A stretch of 64,000 nt of DNA from contig NZ_CP060822.1 of NCBI RefSeq assembly GCF_014489415.1, positions 3,457,501 through 3,521,500 of the forward strand, written 5' to 3'. This stretch comes from Cylindrospermopsis curvispora GIHE-G1 (lineage in GTDB: Bacteria > Cyanobacteriota > Cyanobacteriia > Cyanobacteriales > Nostocaceae). Each line of letters begins with the position of its first letter. Position 1 is the first letter of the stretch. Below the pieces are notes generated by a model. That model had not been told where the DNA came from. It worked only from the letters and a program-made list of their open reading frames with translations, and made no database searches. The position numbers and the translations under genes are program-made. This document shows positions 49,501-60,814 of this stretch, piece by piece.

Positions 49501-52500
49501 TTAATCAACTTGCATTTTGGCAAAAACATCTATTAGGGTTTCCAACTGTTGTTCGGCCTTAAATACAGCCAAACCCCTAGCTGTAACCTTCCCAGGAGAA
49601 TATACAAACCGATTTCTCATATTTTCCGTCAACCTCTGGGCCAATAAGTTCCAAGCGGGTTCTTCCATTGGTGTCTCCAATACTATATGTTGCTTATTCT
49701 CTGGTTTAATCCTACTAAAACCTAGATTTTTTGCCAGTTGTTTCAATTCCATAACTCTGAGCATTTGATTTGCTGGGGGGGGTACGATACCATATCTATC
49801 ATTCCATTCTGCTGCTATTGCTCTTAATTCTTCCTTGGATTTGGCTGTCGCTACCGCACGATAGGCACTCATTTTTTGATCGATATCGGTAATGTAGGTT
49901 GCAGGAATAAATGCGGTCAGGTTCAAATCAATTTGGGTGTCATCAACTTTGGGTATTTCTTGACCCCTAATCTCCCTAATTGCTTCTTCTAACATTTCCA
50001 TATATAAGTCAAATCCAATGGTATCCATTTGACCTGATTGTTCCGCACCTAATAAATTTCCTACCCCACGAATTTCCATATCCCGCATGGCTAACTGATA
50101 ACCAGAACCTAGTTGGGTAAATTCCTGAATGGCTCTTAATCTTTGTCTAGCAGCATCGGATAGTTCTCTTTGTTTAGGATAAAATAACCAAGCATGGGCT
50201 TGAATTCCTGCTCTTCCTACTCTTCCCCTTAATTGATATAATTGGGAAAGTCCAAATCGGTGGGCATCTTCAATTAAAATGGTATTAACTCGCGGAATGT
50301 CTAATCCAGATTCAATAATTGTTGTACATACTAAAATGTCTGCTTCATGGTTACTAAAAGTTAACATGGTTGATTCTAGTTGACTTTCATCCATTTGACC
50401 ATGGGCTATGACAAATCTACCACTGGGAATCATTTCCCTGAGTCTGGTTGTGGTTTCTTCTATACCCTCAACTCTGGGGACAACGTAAAACACTTGTCCA
50501 CCTCTATCTAATTCCTGTCTAATGGCACTACTGACAATTTGGGGGTTTAATGGGGCTAAATGGGTTTGAATCGGTCTTCTGGTCGGAGGTGGAGTGGTAA
50601 TTAAACTCATTTCTCTAATCCCAGATAGGGACATATATAAGGTTCTGGGAATGGGAGTTGCTGATAGGGTCAATACGTCTAGGTGTGTTTTTAAAGTTTT
50701 GATTTTTTCTTTTTGATTGACTCCAAATCTCTGCTCTTCATCAATTACTAATAATCCTAAGTCTTTAAATTGTACTCCTTTACCTAACAATTGATGAGTT
50801 CCCACAACTATGTCTAACTCACCGGTTAATAGTCGTTTTTGAATATTGCGCTTTTCTTCATGAGAACGGAAACGATTTAATAATCCTACATGAATAGGAT
50901 AGGGTGCAAAACGTTCTTTTATGGTGTGATAATGTTGCTGGGTTAAAATGGTGGTGGGGGCTAAAAGTGCTACTTGTTTACCTGCGGTAACAGCTTTAAA
51001 AATTGCCCTAATTGCTACTTCTGTTTTACCAAAACCCACGTCGCCACAAACTAGACGATCCATGGGTCTGGGACTTTCCATATCTCTCTTCACATCTTGC
51101 ACTGCTTTTAATTGATCTATGGTGGGTTGGTAAGGAAAGGAATCTTCCATTTCTTCTTGCCAAGGCATGTCTTGTGGATAGGAAAAACCCTCTTGTTGGG
51201 AACGAGCTGCATATAATTGTAGCAGATCAACTGCTAATTTTTTAATGGCTTTTTTGACTTTACTCTTGGTGTTATCCCAAGCTTTACCGGTCATTTTATG
51301 TAGTTGGGGTGGTCTATCTAAGTTGGTTCTGAATCTGGAGAGGGAACCTACTTGATCCGCTGCTACTCTTAACACGCCATCAGCATATTGAATGACTAAA
51401 TAATCGCGTGTTTCGTCATTGATTGTCAAACTCTCTAATTTGACAAATTTGCCGATTCCATGGCTACGATGTACGACAAAATCACCCGCCCTTAATTTGT
51501 TAGGATCAACCTGTTTGGATGCTGCTTTACGTCGTTTACGCACGTAGCCAAAGTTAGCTAGGGCGTGTTGACCATAAAATTCCCGATCTGTAATAATTAC
51601 TAAACGATAAGAAGGTAAAATTACTCCTTCTAATTCCGCTAAACCAGAATATTTAAGAGCAACTGGTGTTTGATTAATTTGCAGTTTATCAATGGCTTGA
51701 TAATCTCGCGGATTAGGAATAAACTGAGCTGGACAATCATGTTCTTGTAATAGAGCAACTGAACGAGAGGGTTGGGCAGAAATAATCCAAACCGCAAATT
51801 TACGCTCTCTTTCTTGGCGGATAGTGTCTGCTAATTTCGCAAATTGGTGGGGGTGGATGGGTAAGGGTCTACCTGCTAAATTATAACTGGGAATAAAATC
51901 CTGAACACTGGTTTCCTGGACTGACTCTTTGTAGGTTATAGTACCACTGTTTTCTTCTGCTATTTCTGATAAATATAGGGTGCTAAAATTAGCAATTTTT
52001 CTTAAACATTCCTCAAAATTTATATGTATTTTCGGTAAGGTAATAGATAATTGATCATTGATTAGTAACCATTGCTCATCGGCATTTTCTATCCAGCGAT
52101 CGCCATGGGCATGACATTGTTCAATTTCATCAATTGCTACTAAGGTATTTGCTGGTAAATAATCTAGAATTGACGCGGGTTGGTCAAAGGCAAAACCCAG
52201 AAATCTTCTACTACCTTCTAATCCTGAATTTTCTATTACTTCTGAATTTAAATCAAGTTGGGAACTGAATTGCCAAAATAGAGCATTATCTTTTAAAGCA
52301 GATAAAACAATTGGTGCAAAACTGGTGGGGGTCAAGGTAATTTGATTGATTTTGTCTAACGCTGAACGCTGGGTACTAGGGTCAAATTCACGGATTTTTT
52401 CAATGTCATCCCCAAACCATTCCAAACGCACCGGTAACTCACAAGCAACGGGAAATACATCCACAATGTCACCCCGTTTACTCCATTGACCTTCTGTTTC

Positions 52501-53013
52501 CACTAGGGAAACCCGCTCGTATCCCAAAGCAGTGATTTTTTCCCCAAATTGTTCTAAACTATATCCCATACCCTTTTGTAAGGTCAAACAGAAGGATTTA
52601 AATGTTTCCCGAGGTGGTAAGTGTGGTTGTAATGCTCCTATAGTGGTAATAATAGCCATACTCTTATGATCACTATTACTAACTAAATCCGCTAATACCT
52701 GCATTTGACCCCAACTTAACTCCGTTTCTGGATCAAAAGGTTGATAGGGAGAAGCTTCCGAGGTTGGGTAAAAGTGCACAGTATTCCATCCCATAGCTTC
52801 CAATTGGGCATAAAATCTGCCAGCTTCCTCTAGAGTGGCACAAATAACACACAGGTCACGATTCTCTTGACTAGCAAGCGCAGAAGCGATGAGATTTTTG
52901 GGTAGGCGAGAAATGCCATTTAAACCCAATTGCTGGTGTTTTTTGAGTTGATTGTTGAGTTCCGTGGTCAGGGGCGATCGCACCAAACTACGTACAATAG
53001 AAGAAAAAGTCAT
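49501..53013 (-). CDS. mfd: Transcription-repair coupling factor
   Basis: 1170 residues, full length. It releases RNA polymerase stalled at DNA damage and recruits UvrA. Order: UvrB-like N-terminal part, RNA-polymerase-interacting CarD-like domain at ~500-560 ([20 protein letters not shown]), helicase motifs [14 protein letters not shown] near 655, [22 protein letters not shown], and the TRG region ([18 protein letters not shown]), then the C-terminal UvrA-masking domain ([20 protein letters not shown]). The final 13 codons are copied at 39734-39830. Confidence 0.97.
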   Translation of the reverse strand: MTFSSIVRSLVRSPLTTELNNQLKKHQQLGLNGISRLPKNLIASALASQENRDLCVICATLEEAGRFYAQLEAMGWNTVHFYPTSEASPYQPFDPETELSWGQMQVLADLVSNSDHKSMAIITTIGALQPHLPPRETFKSFCLTLQKGMGYSLEQFGEKITALGYERVSLVETEGQWSKRGDIVDVFPVACELPVRLEWFGDDIEKIREFDPSTQRSALDKINQITLTPTSFAPIVLSALKDNALFWQFSSQLDLNSEVIENSGLEGSRRFLGFAFDQPASILDYLPANTLVAIDEIEQCHAHGDRWIENADEQWLLINDQLSITLPKIHINFEECLRKIANFSTLYLSEIAEENSGTITYKESVQETSVQDFIPSYNLAGRPLPIHPHQFAKLADTIRQERERKFAVWIISAQPSRSVALLQEHDCPAQFIPNPRDYQAIDKLQINQTPVALKYSGLAELEGVILPSYRLVIITDREFYGQHALANFGYVRKRRKAASKQVDPNKLRAGDFVVHRSHGIGKFVKLESLTINDETRDYLVIQYADGVLRVAADQVGSLSRFRTNLDRPPQLHKMTGKAWDNTKSKVKKAIKKLAVDLLQLYAARSQQEGFSYPQDMPWQEEMEDSFPYQPTIDQLKAVQDVKRDMESPRPMDRLVCGDVGFGKTEVAIRAIFKAVTAGKQVALLAPTTILTQQHYHTIKERFAPYPIHVGLLNRFRSHEEKRNIQKRLLTGELDIVVGTHQLLGKGVQFKDLGLLVIDEEQRFGVNQKEKIKTLKTHLDVLTLSATPIPRTLYMSLSGIREMSLITTPPPTRRPIQTHLAPLNPQIVSSAIRQELDRGGQVFYVVPRVEGIEETTTRLREMIPSGRFVIAHGQMDESQLESTMLTFSNHEADILVCTTIIESGLDIPRVNTILIEDAHRFGLSQLYQLRGRVGRAGIQAHAWLFYPKQRELSDAARQRLRAIQEFTQLGSGYQLAMRDMEIRGVGNLLGAEQSGQMDTIGFDLYMEMLEEAIREIRGQEIPKVDDTQIDLNLTAFIPATYITDIDQKMSAYRAVATAKSKEELRAIAAEWNDRYGIVPPPANQMLRVMELKQLAKNLGFSRIKPENKQHIVLETPMEEPAWNLLAQRLTENMRNRFVYSPGKVTARGLAVFKAEQQLETLIDVFAKMQVD

Positions 53014-53181
53014 AGTTGTTGCTCAGGTGAGAAGTCAAAAAAAGTGAAAAAATATAGATTGTATCTATATACCAATTATTTTACGGAAATGGAAAATGGG
53101 TAATATGGGTAATAAATTGGTCGGAAGGAAAAATCATTTTTTCCCTCTTGCTATCTCTTTCTCCCTCATTCCCTCACTCCC

Positions 53182-54483
53182 ATGTCTCCCATTACTGTGG
53201 AAATTCTCATTATTTTGGCACTGATTTTGGCTAACGGAATATTTTCCATGTCGGAAATGGCTATAGTGTCTGCTCGCAAAGCTAGATTACAGCAATTAGC
53301 CAATCAAGGAAGTCTTAATGCCCAGGCTGCTTTAGAGCTAGCAGAAGCTCCTAATCACTTCCTGTCCATTGTTCAAGTGGGAATCACACTGATTAATATT
53401 CTAAACGGTGTTTTCGGTGGTGCTACCATTGCCCAAAGATTGGAAAAATATGTTGAGTTAGTACCCTTTTTGTCAGATTATAGTCAGACCATTGCTTTTG
53501 GAGTGGTAGTTTTAGTCATTACCTATTTATCCTTAATTGTTGGTGAATTAGTACCAAAACGTTTAGCATTAAATAATCCGGAAAAAATAGCTGCTTTTAT
53601 AGCTATTCCTATGAGAGCTTTAGCTAGTTTGGCTTCTCCTATAGTATACATGTTGAGTATATCAACAGAGACAGTATTACAAATTTTGGGTATTAGACCT
53701 TCGGAGGAACCCCAGGTTACGGAGGAGGAAATCAAGATTTTAATAGAACAAGGTACAGAAGCAGGAACTTTTGAAGCAGCGGAGCAGGATATGGTCGAAA
53801 GGGTATTTCGTCTAGGCGATCGCCCGGTGACTTTTTTCATGACTCCCCGTCCGGATATTGTCTGGTTAGACCTGGATGATTCACCGGAGGAAAATCGCCA
53901 GAAAATGTCTGCGAGTAATTACTCTCGTTACCCCGTATGTCAAGAAGGACTGGACAATGTTTTAGGGGTAATTCCGGTGACCGATTTACTTTCTAGGAGC
54001 TTACGCAATGAACCTTTTGATTTAACCATAGGATTACGTCAACCAGTTTTTGTGCCTGAAAGCACCAGAGGTTTAAAGGTTCTCGAATTATTTAAACAAA
54101 CTGTCACTCATATTGCTTTAGTGGTAGATGAGTACGGAGTAATTCAAGGCTTAGTGACTCTAAATGACATTATGAGTGAAATTGTGGGTGATGTTCCTGC
54201 ACAACCGGGACAGGAAGAACCTCAAGCAGTACAAAGGGAAGATGGTTCTTGGTTAGTGGATGGCATGTTACCCGTAGAAGAGTTTTTTGAACTTTTTGAC
54301 GTGGAAGAATTGGAAATGGAAGCAAGAGGTAACTATCAAACTCTGGGTGGGTTAGTCATCACTAATTTAGGACGGATTCCTACCGCAGCAGACCATTTTG
54401 AATGGCAAGGAATGAGAATTGAAGTTATGGATATGGATGGCAATAGAGTTGACAAGGTTTTAGTCGTTCCCCAGACAAATTAG
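53182..54483 (+). CDS. CNNM/HlyC-CorC family membrane protein (DUF21-CBS-CorC)
   Basis: 433 residues. The DUF21 membrane domain is at ~1-185 with NGIFSMSEMAIVSARKARLQ and NPEKIAAFIAIPMRALASLA; a CBS pair is at ~205-335 (MTPRPDIVWLDLDDSPEENR ... ALVVDEYGVIQGLVTLNDIM), and the CorC_HlyC domain at ~350-430 (REDGSWLVDGMLPVEEFFEL). Relatives transport or sense Mg2+/Co2+ and are often mis-called hemolysins. It is transcribed away from mfd; the 168-bp gap has no recognised signal. Confidence 0.93.
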   Translation: MSPITVEILIILALILANGIFSMSEMAIVSARKARLQQLANQGSLNAQAALELAEAPNHFLSIVQVGITLINILNGVFGGATIAQRLEKYVELVPFLSDYSQTIAFGVVVLVITYLSLIVGELVPKRLALNNPEKIAAFIAIPMRALASLASPIVYMLSISTETVLQILGIRPSEEPQVTEEEIKILIEQGTEAGTFEAAEQDMVERVFRLGDRPVTFFMTPRPDIVWLDLDDSPEENRQKMSASNYSRYPVCQEGLDNVLGVIPVTDLLSRSLRNEPFDLTIGLRQPVFVPESTRGLKVLELFKQTVTHIALVVDEYGVIQGLVTLNDIMSEIVGDVPAQPGQEEPQAVQREDGSWLVDGMLPVEEFFELFDVEELEMEARGNYQTLGGLVITNLGRIPTAADHFEWQGMRIEVMDMDGNRVDKVLVVPQTN

Positions 54484-54504
54484 TCCGGAGGGTGATGGAG
54501 GAAT

Positions 54505-55680
54505 TTAACTTTGAGATAATCGTTTTACCTCTTCACCCTTAAATATGGTATGAGCTTTAGATAACATTAGGGGAATTTTTTCCCGGTGGGGACTATTACC
54601 CAAACATTCTTGCAAATCCAATTCTTCTAATTTGTCAGCTCTGTTTCCTGGGAACCAATGGTCAGCATTGCCTAATAGGTTATAGCGCATTTTTCCGTAT
54701 TCTACCATATCATAGGCCAGGGCTAAATTTAACAACCAGAGAATCAATTTAATGTTAATATTACCTGGGGTATTTTCCCAAACTGGTAAATTGGTATCCC
54801 AGGTTTTTACCCAATCTTCACCCAAGGTGTCTATGGCTGCTTTTTCTAATTTGGCAATAATTGGTGGTAAAATTTCATCAGCTCTGTCTAACAATTCTAA
54901 GGTTTTTAAATGTTCATCAAAATCACTTGGCTGTGCTGCTCCGATGCTGAGAGTATGAACTTGAGAATGGCTCAAACAAAACAAATCATTAAAGACCATG
55001 GGACTTAATGGTTGACAAAGTTCAACCAATTTTGGAGAAGGTTGATATAACATACCTCCTTTATTAGCAGGGCTGATAATAAACACACCCATATCTAACC
55101 TATTAGCAGCTTCTATGGCCGGCCAATTCCATTGATTTATATAGTACCAATGGAGATTGATATAGTCGAATTCATTACTGTTAACTGCTTGTAAAATTAT
55201 TTCCAGAGGTGCGTGGGTAGAAAACCCAATAAATCTCACTTTACCTTGAGCTTGTAATTCTTTAGCTACCTGTAAGCAACCACCAATGCTATAGTCTAAA
55301 AGTTCTTGGTTGTTGATTCCATGCAACCCCAATAAATCAACATAGTCTAACTCTAGATAGGCCAGGGATTTGTCAAAGATTTGGCGAAATTCTTGGGGAT
55401 CGGAACAGGGAGTTACTTTGGTTTGGACTATTAACTTTTCTCTGTCCAAATTGGGTAAAACTTGCCCCAATTGCATTTCAGAAGTGCCATAAAATCGGGC
55501 AGTTTCTAGGTGATTGATGCCCAAATCAACAGCTCGATAAATAATATTGGCTAAATTCTGTTGACTATCCACAGGTATTTCCTGGAGAGGAACATCTTGC
55601 CACTTAAACTGATAACGCATCCCCCCACAGGAAAATACTGGCATTTGTAAATTGGTGCGACCGAATCTTCTATATAGCAT
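54505..55680 (-). CDS. Aldo/keto reductase family oxidoreductase
   Basis: 391 residues, longer than the usual ~320 because of a C-terminal helical extension, as in the COG1453 group. The barrel begins MLYRRFGRTNLQMPVFSCGG; DLGINHLETARFYGTSE carries the catalytic Asp-like and Tyr positions, VQTKV the Lys, and YVDLLGLHGIN the His. NAD(P)H-dependent reduction of an unknown carbonyl substrate. Convergent with the CBS-domain gene, with only 21 bp between stops. Confidence 0.9.
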   Translation of the reverse strand: MLYRRFGRTNLQMPVFSCGGMRYQFKWQDVPLQEIPVDSQQNLANIIYRAVDLGINHLETARFYGTSEMQLGQVLPNLDREKLIVQTKVTPCSDPQEFRQIFDKSLAYLELDYVDLLGLHGINNQELLDYSIGGCLQVAKELQAQGKVRFIGFSTHAPLEIILQAVNSNEFDYINLHWYYINQWNWPAIEAANRLDMGVFIISPANKGGMLYQPSPKLVELCQPLSPMVFNDLFCLSHSQVHTLSIGAAQPSDFDEHLKTLELLDRADEILPPIIAKLEKAAIDTLGEDWVKTWDTNLPVWENTPGNINIKLILWLLNLALAYDMVEYGKMRYNLLGNADHWFPGNRADKLEELDLQECLGNSPHREKIPLMLSKAHTIFKGEEVKRLSQS

Positions 55681-55716
55681 AAGTTGAGATTTATAACCTG
55701 AAACGATTTACTAAAT

Positions 55717-56151
55717 TTACTCCCAGAAATTAGAGTTTAGAAATGTTGCTAAGTCCCATGAATAATTCCATTGGCTGGGAAAATTGACGGATTTATACTC
55801 ATTGGTTACATTTTTCAGGGCACGTCGCCAAGCTTCCTGAAAGCTCTCATTCCATAAGGACTTAAGACTTGGTACTTGACTAATTAATATATCTAACTCT
55901 GTTCTTTGAGTTCTAATTGTCCGCTCCCAACCATGATAATCATAGGGAGAGTTAACATATAGTCGTTTAAGCAGGTGCTCTATTAAGACAATTAAACGAC
56001 TTAATAATTCTCTTTTTTGTGAACTTCCCAAAGCTTCTACTTCCTGAATTAGATTGACAATGTCTAAGTCGTGAAAATTCCCAGCTTTGAGTTTAGCAAC
56101 CGTATCCTCAACCCAGAGTAAAATATCTTGATCATAAAGGGATAATGTCAT
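55717..56151 (-). CDS. DUF29 family protein
   Basis: 144 residues: LYDQDILLWVEDTVAKLKAG, DLDIVNLIQEVEALGSSQKR, LSRLIVLIEHLLKRLYV and an RTQRTELDILISQVPSLKS helix, the DUF29 pattern. It lies between rpiA and the aldo/keto reductase on the same strand. Function unknown. Confidence 0.9.
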   Translation of the reverse strand: MTLSLYDQDILLWVEDTVAKLKAGNFHDLDIVNLIQEVEALGSSQKRELLSRLIVLIEHLLKRLYVNSPYDYHGWERTIRTQRTELDILISQVPSLKSLWNESFQEAWRRALKNVTNEYKSVNFPSQWNYSWDLATFLNSNFWE

Positions 56152-56198
56152 TATTTACTCTCCTAAATTGGTTAATTTCCCCATTTCCTAACCCCCAT

Positions 56199-56909
56199 TT
56201 ACATTTGTCGGACGGAGGGCTTACCATCAATTACTTCGCCAATTAATACCAAATCCACACAGTTGACAAAGATCCCATTTTCCAGAACACCAGGGATATT
56301 ATTCAGGGTTTTTTCCAAATTTACTGGATCTTCAATGGTGTCAAATCTTACATCAACTACCATATTACCTTGATCTGTGATGACAGGACCGGCCTTTTTC
56401 ACACCCATGCGTAATTCCGGATTTCCCCCCAGTTTCTTAATAGCGTTAATCACAGGGGTGATAGCCATAGGTATCACTTCCACGGGCACAGCAAAGGTAG
56501 AACCTAAATGGTCCACTAACTTACCACTGTCAACCACAACAATAAATTGACCCGCTAAATAGTCTACTACCTTTTCCCGCGTGTGTGCTGCACCACCACC
56601 CTTAATTAAGTTTTTATTAGGATCAACCTCATCAGCACCATCAATAGCGATGTCAATATGGTCAACAGCGTCTAAAGTGGTCAGAGGAACTCCATAGTGT
56701 TTTGCCAAAACTTCCGACTGGAAGGAAGTGGGGATACCAACAATATCCTTAAGCTCACCGGATTTCAGGCGATCGCCCAAAAACTGAATAGTGTAAGCAG
56801 TAGTTGATCCCGTACCTAAGCCGACAATAGAACCCGATTTTACCAGGGATGCGGCGGCTTTACCGACTTCTTGCTTCATCAACTTAACTGGGTCTGCTGA
56901 TACGGACAT
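56199..56909 (-). CDS. rpiA: Ribose-5-phosphate isomerase A
   Basis: 236 residues, the family length. Interconverts ribose-5-phosphate and ribulose-5-phosphate in the pentose phosphate and Calvin cycles. Signatures: [36 protein letters not shown] (catalytic Asp), [12 protein letters not shown] (Glu) and a [13 protein letters not shown] strand. Divergent from dxs with a ~205-bp AT-rich spacer. Confidence 0.97.
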   Translation of the reverse strand: MSVSADPVKLMKQEVGKAAASLVKSGSIVGLGTGSTTAYTIQFLGDRLKSGELKDIVGIPTSFQSEVLAKHYGVPLTTLDAVDHIDIAIDGADEVDPNKNLIKGGGAAHTREKVVDYLAGQFIVVVDSGKLVDHLGSTFAVPVEVIPMAITPVINAIKKLGGNPELRMGVKKAGPVITDQGNMVVDVRFDTIEDPVNLEKTLNNIPGVLENGIFVNCVDLVLIGEVIDGKPSVRQM

Positions 56910-57114
56910 TGCTAAACTCCCAAAAATTTCACCACATCAAAAATGCTCTCACAAACCGAATATACTACAAAATATGGTCATTTTATTTATCAACCTCCAT
57001 TTACCCCCTCCGTTGATAGCTAACCAAAGTTATAGTTATAAGACAGCGTTTTTGTGCCTACATCAAGTAGGAAAATCAATTAATGCCAATAAGTAGAGAG
57101 GAAAAGCTCATAAT

Positions 57115-59007
57115 ATGCTTCTGAGTGAAATCACCCATCCAAACCAGTTACACGGGTTATCTATTCGCCAATTACAGGAAATAGCTAAACAAATTAGGGA
57201 TAAACACTTACAAACTGTGGCTGCAAGTGGTGGACACTTAGGTCCCGGGTTAGGGGTTGTGGAGTTAACTTTGGGACTCTATCAGACACTAGATTTAGAT
57301 CGGGATAAGGTAATTTGGGATGTGGGACATCAAGCTTATCCCCATAAGTTAATCACAGGGCGCTACCATGATTTCCATACCCTCAGACAAAAGGACGGGG
57401 TTGCTGGTTATCTCAAGCGTTGTGAGAGCCAATTTGACCATTTTGGTGCGGGACACGCTTCCACCAGTATTTCTGCTGCTCTGGGTATGGCTTTGGCTAG
57501 GGATATGAAGGGGGAGAAGTTCAAGGTAGCTGCGGTAATTGGTGATGGTGCTTTAACTGGGGGTATGGCTCTGGAGGCTATTAATCATGCTGGACACCTA
57601 CCTAAGACTAATTTATTAGTGGTTCTTAATGACAATGAAATGTCTATTTCTCCCAATGTGGGCGCCATACCTCGTTATCTAAACAAAATGCGTCTGAGTC
57701 CCCCAGTACAGTTTATTGCTGACAATATTGAAGAACAACTCAAGAATATTCCTTTTGTTGGTGATGAATTAGAACGTGTAACGGAAGGAATGAAGCGATT
57801 GGCTATGTCTAAGGTGGGTGCAGTATTTGAAGAGCTGGGCTTTACCTACATGGGTCCGGTGGATGGTCACAATTTAGAGGAGCTGATTACTACCTTCCAA
57901 CAAGCACATCAAATACCTGGTCCAGTTTTAGTTCATGTTGCGACTGTTAAGGGTAAGGGATATGAAGTAGCTGAAAAAGACCAGGTGGGTTATCATGCCC
58001 AAAATCCCTTCAATTTAGCTACTGGTAAAGCAATTCCTTCCAATAAGCCTAAACCCCCTGCGTATTCCAAGGTCTTTTCCCATACCTTGGTGAAATTAGC
58101 TGAACAAAACCCAAAAATTGTTGGCATTACAGCTGCAATGGCTACGGGTACTGGTCTAGATAAACTACAAGCTAAATTGCCTCACCAATATATTGATGTG
58201 GGTATTGCGGAACAACATGCTGTTACTCTAGCTGCTGGTTTGGCTTGTGAAGGTATGCGTCCTGTAGCAGCTATTTATTCAACGTTTCTACAACGTGCTT
58301 ACGATCAAATTATCCATGATGTCTGTATTCAAAACTTACCCGTCTTTTTCTGTTTAGATAGGGCAGGTATTGTAGGAGCTGATGGTCCCACCCACCAAGG
58401 TATGTATGATATTGCTTATCTTCGCTGTATTCCCAATATGGTGTTAATGGCCCCCAAGGATGAAGCGGAACTACAAAGAATGGTGGTTACTGGTGTGGAA
58501 TATACAAGTGGACCTATTGCTATGCGTTTTCCCCGAGGTAATGGTTATGGTGTTCCCCTAATGGAAGAGGGTTGGGAACCTTTAGAAATTGGCAAGGGAG
58601 AAATTCTCCGTCAGGGGGATGACCTGTTAATTGTGGGATACGGTACCATGGTTAATTCGGGAATGCAAGTTGCCCAAATTCTCAGGGAACATGGTATTGA
58701 AGCTAGTGTGATTAATGCGCGATTTGTCAAGCCTTTGGATATAGATTTAATTGTACCCCTAGCTGGAAAAATTGGTCGGGTCGTTACCTTGGAGGAAGGT
58801 TGTTTAATGGGTGGTTTTGGGTCTGCAGTAGCTGAAGCTTTGCTGGATGCTAATGTGGTTGTACCAGTGAAGAGAATTGGTATACCCGATGAATTAGTTG
58901 ATCATGCTACTCCGGAGGAGTCTAAGGTTACTTTAGGTTTAACTAGTCAACAAATTGCTGATGATATTTTGCAAGCTTTTTTTAAAAAGCAGTTAGTTCC
59001 AGTTTAG
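57115..59007 (+). CDS. dxs: 1-deoxy-D-xylulose-5-phosphate synthase
   Basis: 630 residues, full length. Condenses pyruvate and glyceraldehyde-3-phosphate in a thiamin-diphosphate reaction, the first step of the MEP isoprenoid pathway. TPP/Mg site [18 protein letters not shown] and [12 protein letters not shown], catalytic glutamate in [35 protein letters not shown] and the transketolase C-terminal domain ([16 protein letters not shown]). A hairpin terminator follows. Confidence 0.97.
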   Translation: MLLSEITHPNQLHGLSIRQLQEIAKQIRDKHLQTVAASGGHLGPGLGVVELTLGLYQTLDLDRDKVIWDVGHQAYPHKLITGRYHDFHTLRQKDGVAGYLKRCESQFDHFGAGHASTSISAALGMALARDMKGEKFKVAAVIGDGALTGGMALEAINHAGHLPKTNLLVVLNDNEMSISPNVGAIPRYLNKMRLSPPVQFIADNIEEQLKNIPFVGDELERVTEGMKRLAMSKVGAVFEELGFTYMGPVDGHNLEELITTFQQAHQIPGPVLVHVATVKGKGYEVAEKDQVGYHAQNPFNLATGKAIPSNKPKPPAYSKVFSHTLVKLAEQNPKIVGITAAMATGTGLDKLQAKLPHQYIDVGIAEQHAVTLAAGLACEGMRPVAAIYSTFLQRAYDQIIHDVCIQNLPVFFCLDRAGIVGADGPTHQGMYDIAYLRCIPNMVLMAPKDEAELQRMVVTGVEYTSGPIAMRFPRGNGYGVPLMEEGWEPLEIGKGEILRQGDDLLIVGYGTMVNSGMQVAQILREHGIEASVINARFVKPLDIDLIVPLAGKIGRVVTLEEGCLMGGFGSAVAEALLDANVVVPVKRIGIPDELVDHATPEESKVTLGLTSQQIADDILQAFFKKQLVPV

Positions 59008-59013
59008 AAATAG

Positions 59014-59034
59014 GAGCAGGTTTAAAACCTGCTC
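59014..59034. terminator. Terminator between dxs and the ZorB-like gene
   Basis: Perfect 10-bp arms GAGCAGGTTT / AAACCTGCTC with a one-base centre, 6 bases after the dxs stop. It can serve the convergent gene as well. Confidence 0.75.
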
Positions 59035-59066
59035 TTGTATTAACTACATTAACGATTTTGCCTTCA

Positions 59067-59690
59067 TTACTGAACTTTTTCAGTTTTACCCAACTTTGTG
59101 AAACGGATTTCAATTCTTCTTCTTTTGGAATTACCCCTTTTATCTATGTCAGCTGGCAACCCATTTTCTAATAATAATTGTCCTGCAGAGTAGGTTCTAA
59201 ACTTGAGTTTAGCAATTTCTCCTCCGGATTTTTTCAGTTCTTGAACAACAGCCAAAGCTCTCATAATTCCTAAGTCAGTATTAGAACCGGGACGTAATTG
59301 AGCAACAGGTAATTTGCCAAGATTAACTTTTTCCAAACTATAATCTAAATTGCTGTAGTTATTTTCTGTTGGTGAGTTAATACCACTAATTGGTTGTCCA
59401 TCAGTATGACCAATTACTTCAATTACATCAATGGGATATTCTTTCGTGATTCTCAAAATTTCTGGTCTCAGTTCCCTGCGAATATACTTCTTGAAATCTG
59501 GCTTTAATTCAGCACGACCGGAATCAAATTTATACTCGGAAGTTTCATAAAGTTCAATGATTGGTGGTTTATCATGAGGTTTAGCTTCCTGCTGTGGTTT
59601 GTTAGATTCTGTAAATCCAAGAGCGATCAAGAAAAAGGAAGCAATGAAGACAAAAATCTCCGCTTGTTCCATATTACTTTTGATTTGCAC
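59067..59690 (-). CDS. ZorB/MotB-like protein with OmpA domain
   Basis: 207 residues. A single TM helix lies at ~10-26 (IFVFIASFFLIALGF); an OmpA-type peptidoglycan-binding domain fills ~60-200 (YEFDSG-like YKFDSGRAELKP, VIEVIGHTDGQPIS, SNTDLGIMRALAVVQELKKS, NSKRRRIEIRF). The GTG start overlaps the upstream stop by one base and has GGAGG nine bases before it. With the upstream MotA/ZorA-like gene it should form a stator-type complex anchored to the cell wall. No obvious ion-carrying Asp is visible in the TM helix, unlike MotB and ZorB, which weakens the proton-motor idea. Confidence 0.75.
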   Translation of the reverse strand: MQIKSNMEQAEIFVFIASFFLIALGFTESNKPQQEAKPHDKPPIIELYETSEYKFDSGRAELKPDFKKYIRRELRPEILRITKEYPIDVIEVIGHTDGQPISGINSPTENNYSNLDYSLEKVNLGKLPVAQLRPGSNTDLGIMRALAVVQELKKSGGEIAKLKFRTYSAGQLLLENGLPADIDKRGNSKRRRIEIRFTKLGKTEKVQ

Positions 59691-60793
59691 TAACTTGTCC
59701 TCCGGTAAGAGCTAATTAAATTAAGTAAATTTTCCAGTTCCTCGATTAAAACTTTGCTATTATCCAAGTATCTAGACACATTTTTAGATGAGATTGCCAC
59801 TTTTTCCATACTTTGGGATGCGAAATTTGTCTGTTCATTTAGGGATGCAAAACTGCTAGCGAAATAAGATATTTTTTCTCCGGATAAGATACTAGTAAAA
59901 TAATTAATGGCACCTTCCATTTGAACATAGCATCTATTTTGGCTATCGACAAACCTTTGTTGAGAAGTTTCTAATTGATTATCTAGTTGATTATATAATT
60001 CCGAGTGTTTTGCAATCAATCTACTAAGTTGAGCTTCAATAGCATTCTCCATTTGCAGATAGTACCTATTCTGATTATCGATAAACCTTTGTTGAGAAGT
60101 TTCTAGTTGCTCGGATAATTCTGAGTGTTTTTGATAGTATCTACTCTGAGTATCAATGAATTTCTGTTGAGAAGTTTCTAGTTGCTCGGATAATTCTGAG
60201 TGTTTTTTATTCAATCTATTAAGTTGAAGTTCATAGGTATCCAGCATTCTTTCATAAGCTACTGCTACCCTTTGTAGATGATCTTGAAAAGATTCAGAAG
60301 CATTGCTTATTTCTTGGGCATATCTTCTGTGAATTACAGTCAAAGAATCTGCAAAATTTCTAAATTCTTGAGCAAGCTTTTCGGACTCATTAGTAATAGG
60401 ATCTCCTGATTGTTCATGGAATTCATTTACCAATTCTCCACCCAAACACCAACCAACAATACTGGTAAATAGAGCATAACTTAAAGGAACCACAATTGTT
60501 TCTAATAAATTCTCAGGATCTAGTTGAAATAAAGCAGCACTAAATCCTATCAGGGTATGAAGATAACCAGATGTTTGCACTCTTAAACCAGCTGCAGCTC
60601 TATCCTTGGACTTTTGAATTCTAAACCCCATAATAGCCAAGATGAAAACATGTCCAACACCAAATACAAGTATTAATGGACTCAGCTCATTGTTCTGATT
60701 AAAATGGGCAATGAATGTCAACACTATTGACAAAACTATTCCGCCCAAATACCAGATTTTAAAGTTTCTCATTGAAGTCATAGTTGAGGTCAT
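59690..60793 (-). CDS. ZorA-like membrane protein with long coiled tail
   Basis: 367 residues. Four hydrophobic segments lie at ~12-30, 37-55, 72-92 and 97-120; the region SGYLHTLIGFSAALFQLD ... PLSYALFTSIVGWCLGGEL has the spacing of MotA/TolQ/ExbB domains. The remaining ~245 residues form a long coiled coil with near-repeats (KHSELSEQLETSQQRFID). ZorA of Zorya anti-phage systems also has a MotA-like domain with a long cytoplasmic tail. Middle gene of a three-gene operon between a vWA protein and an OmpA-domain protein. Confidence 0.65.
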   Translation of the reverse strand: MTSTMTSMRNFKIWYLGGIVLSIVLTFIAHFNQNNELSPLILVFGVGHVFILAIMGFRIQKSKDRAAAGLRVQTSGYLHTLIGFSAALFQLDPENLLETIVVPLSYALFTSIVGWCLGGELVNEFHEQSGDPITNESEKLAQEFRNFADSLTVIHRRYAQEISNASESFQDHLQRVAVAYERMLDTYELQLNRLNKKHSELSEQLETSQQKFIDTQSRYYQKHSELSEQLETSQQRFIDNQNRYYLQMENAIEAQLSRLIAKHSELYNQLDNQLETSQQRFVDSQNRCYVQMEGAINYFTSILSGEKISYFASSFASLNEQTNFASQSMEKVAISSKNVSRYLDNSKVLIEELENLLNLISSYRRTS

Positions 60794-60814
60794 AATTGAA
60801 GTTTCAGTTAATTT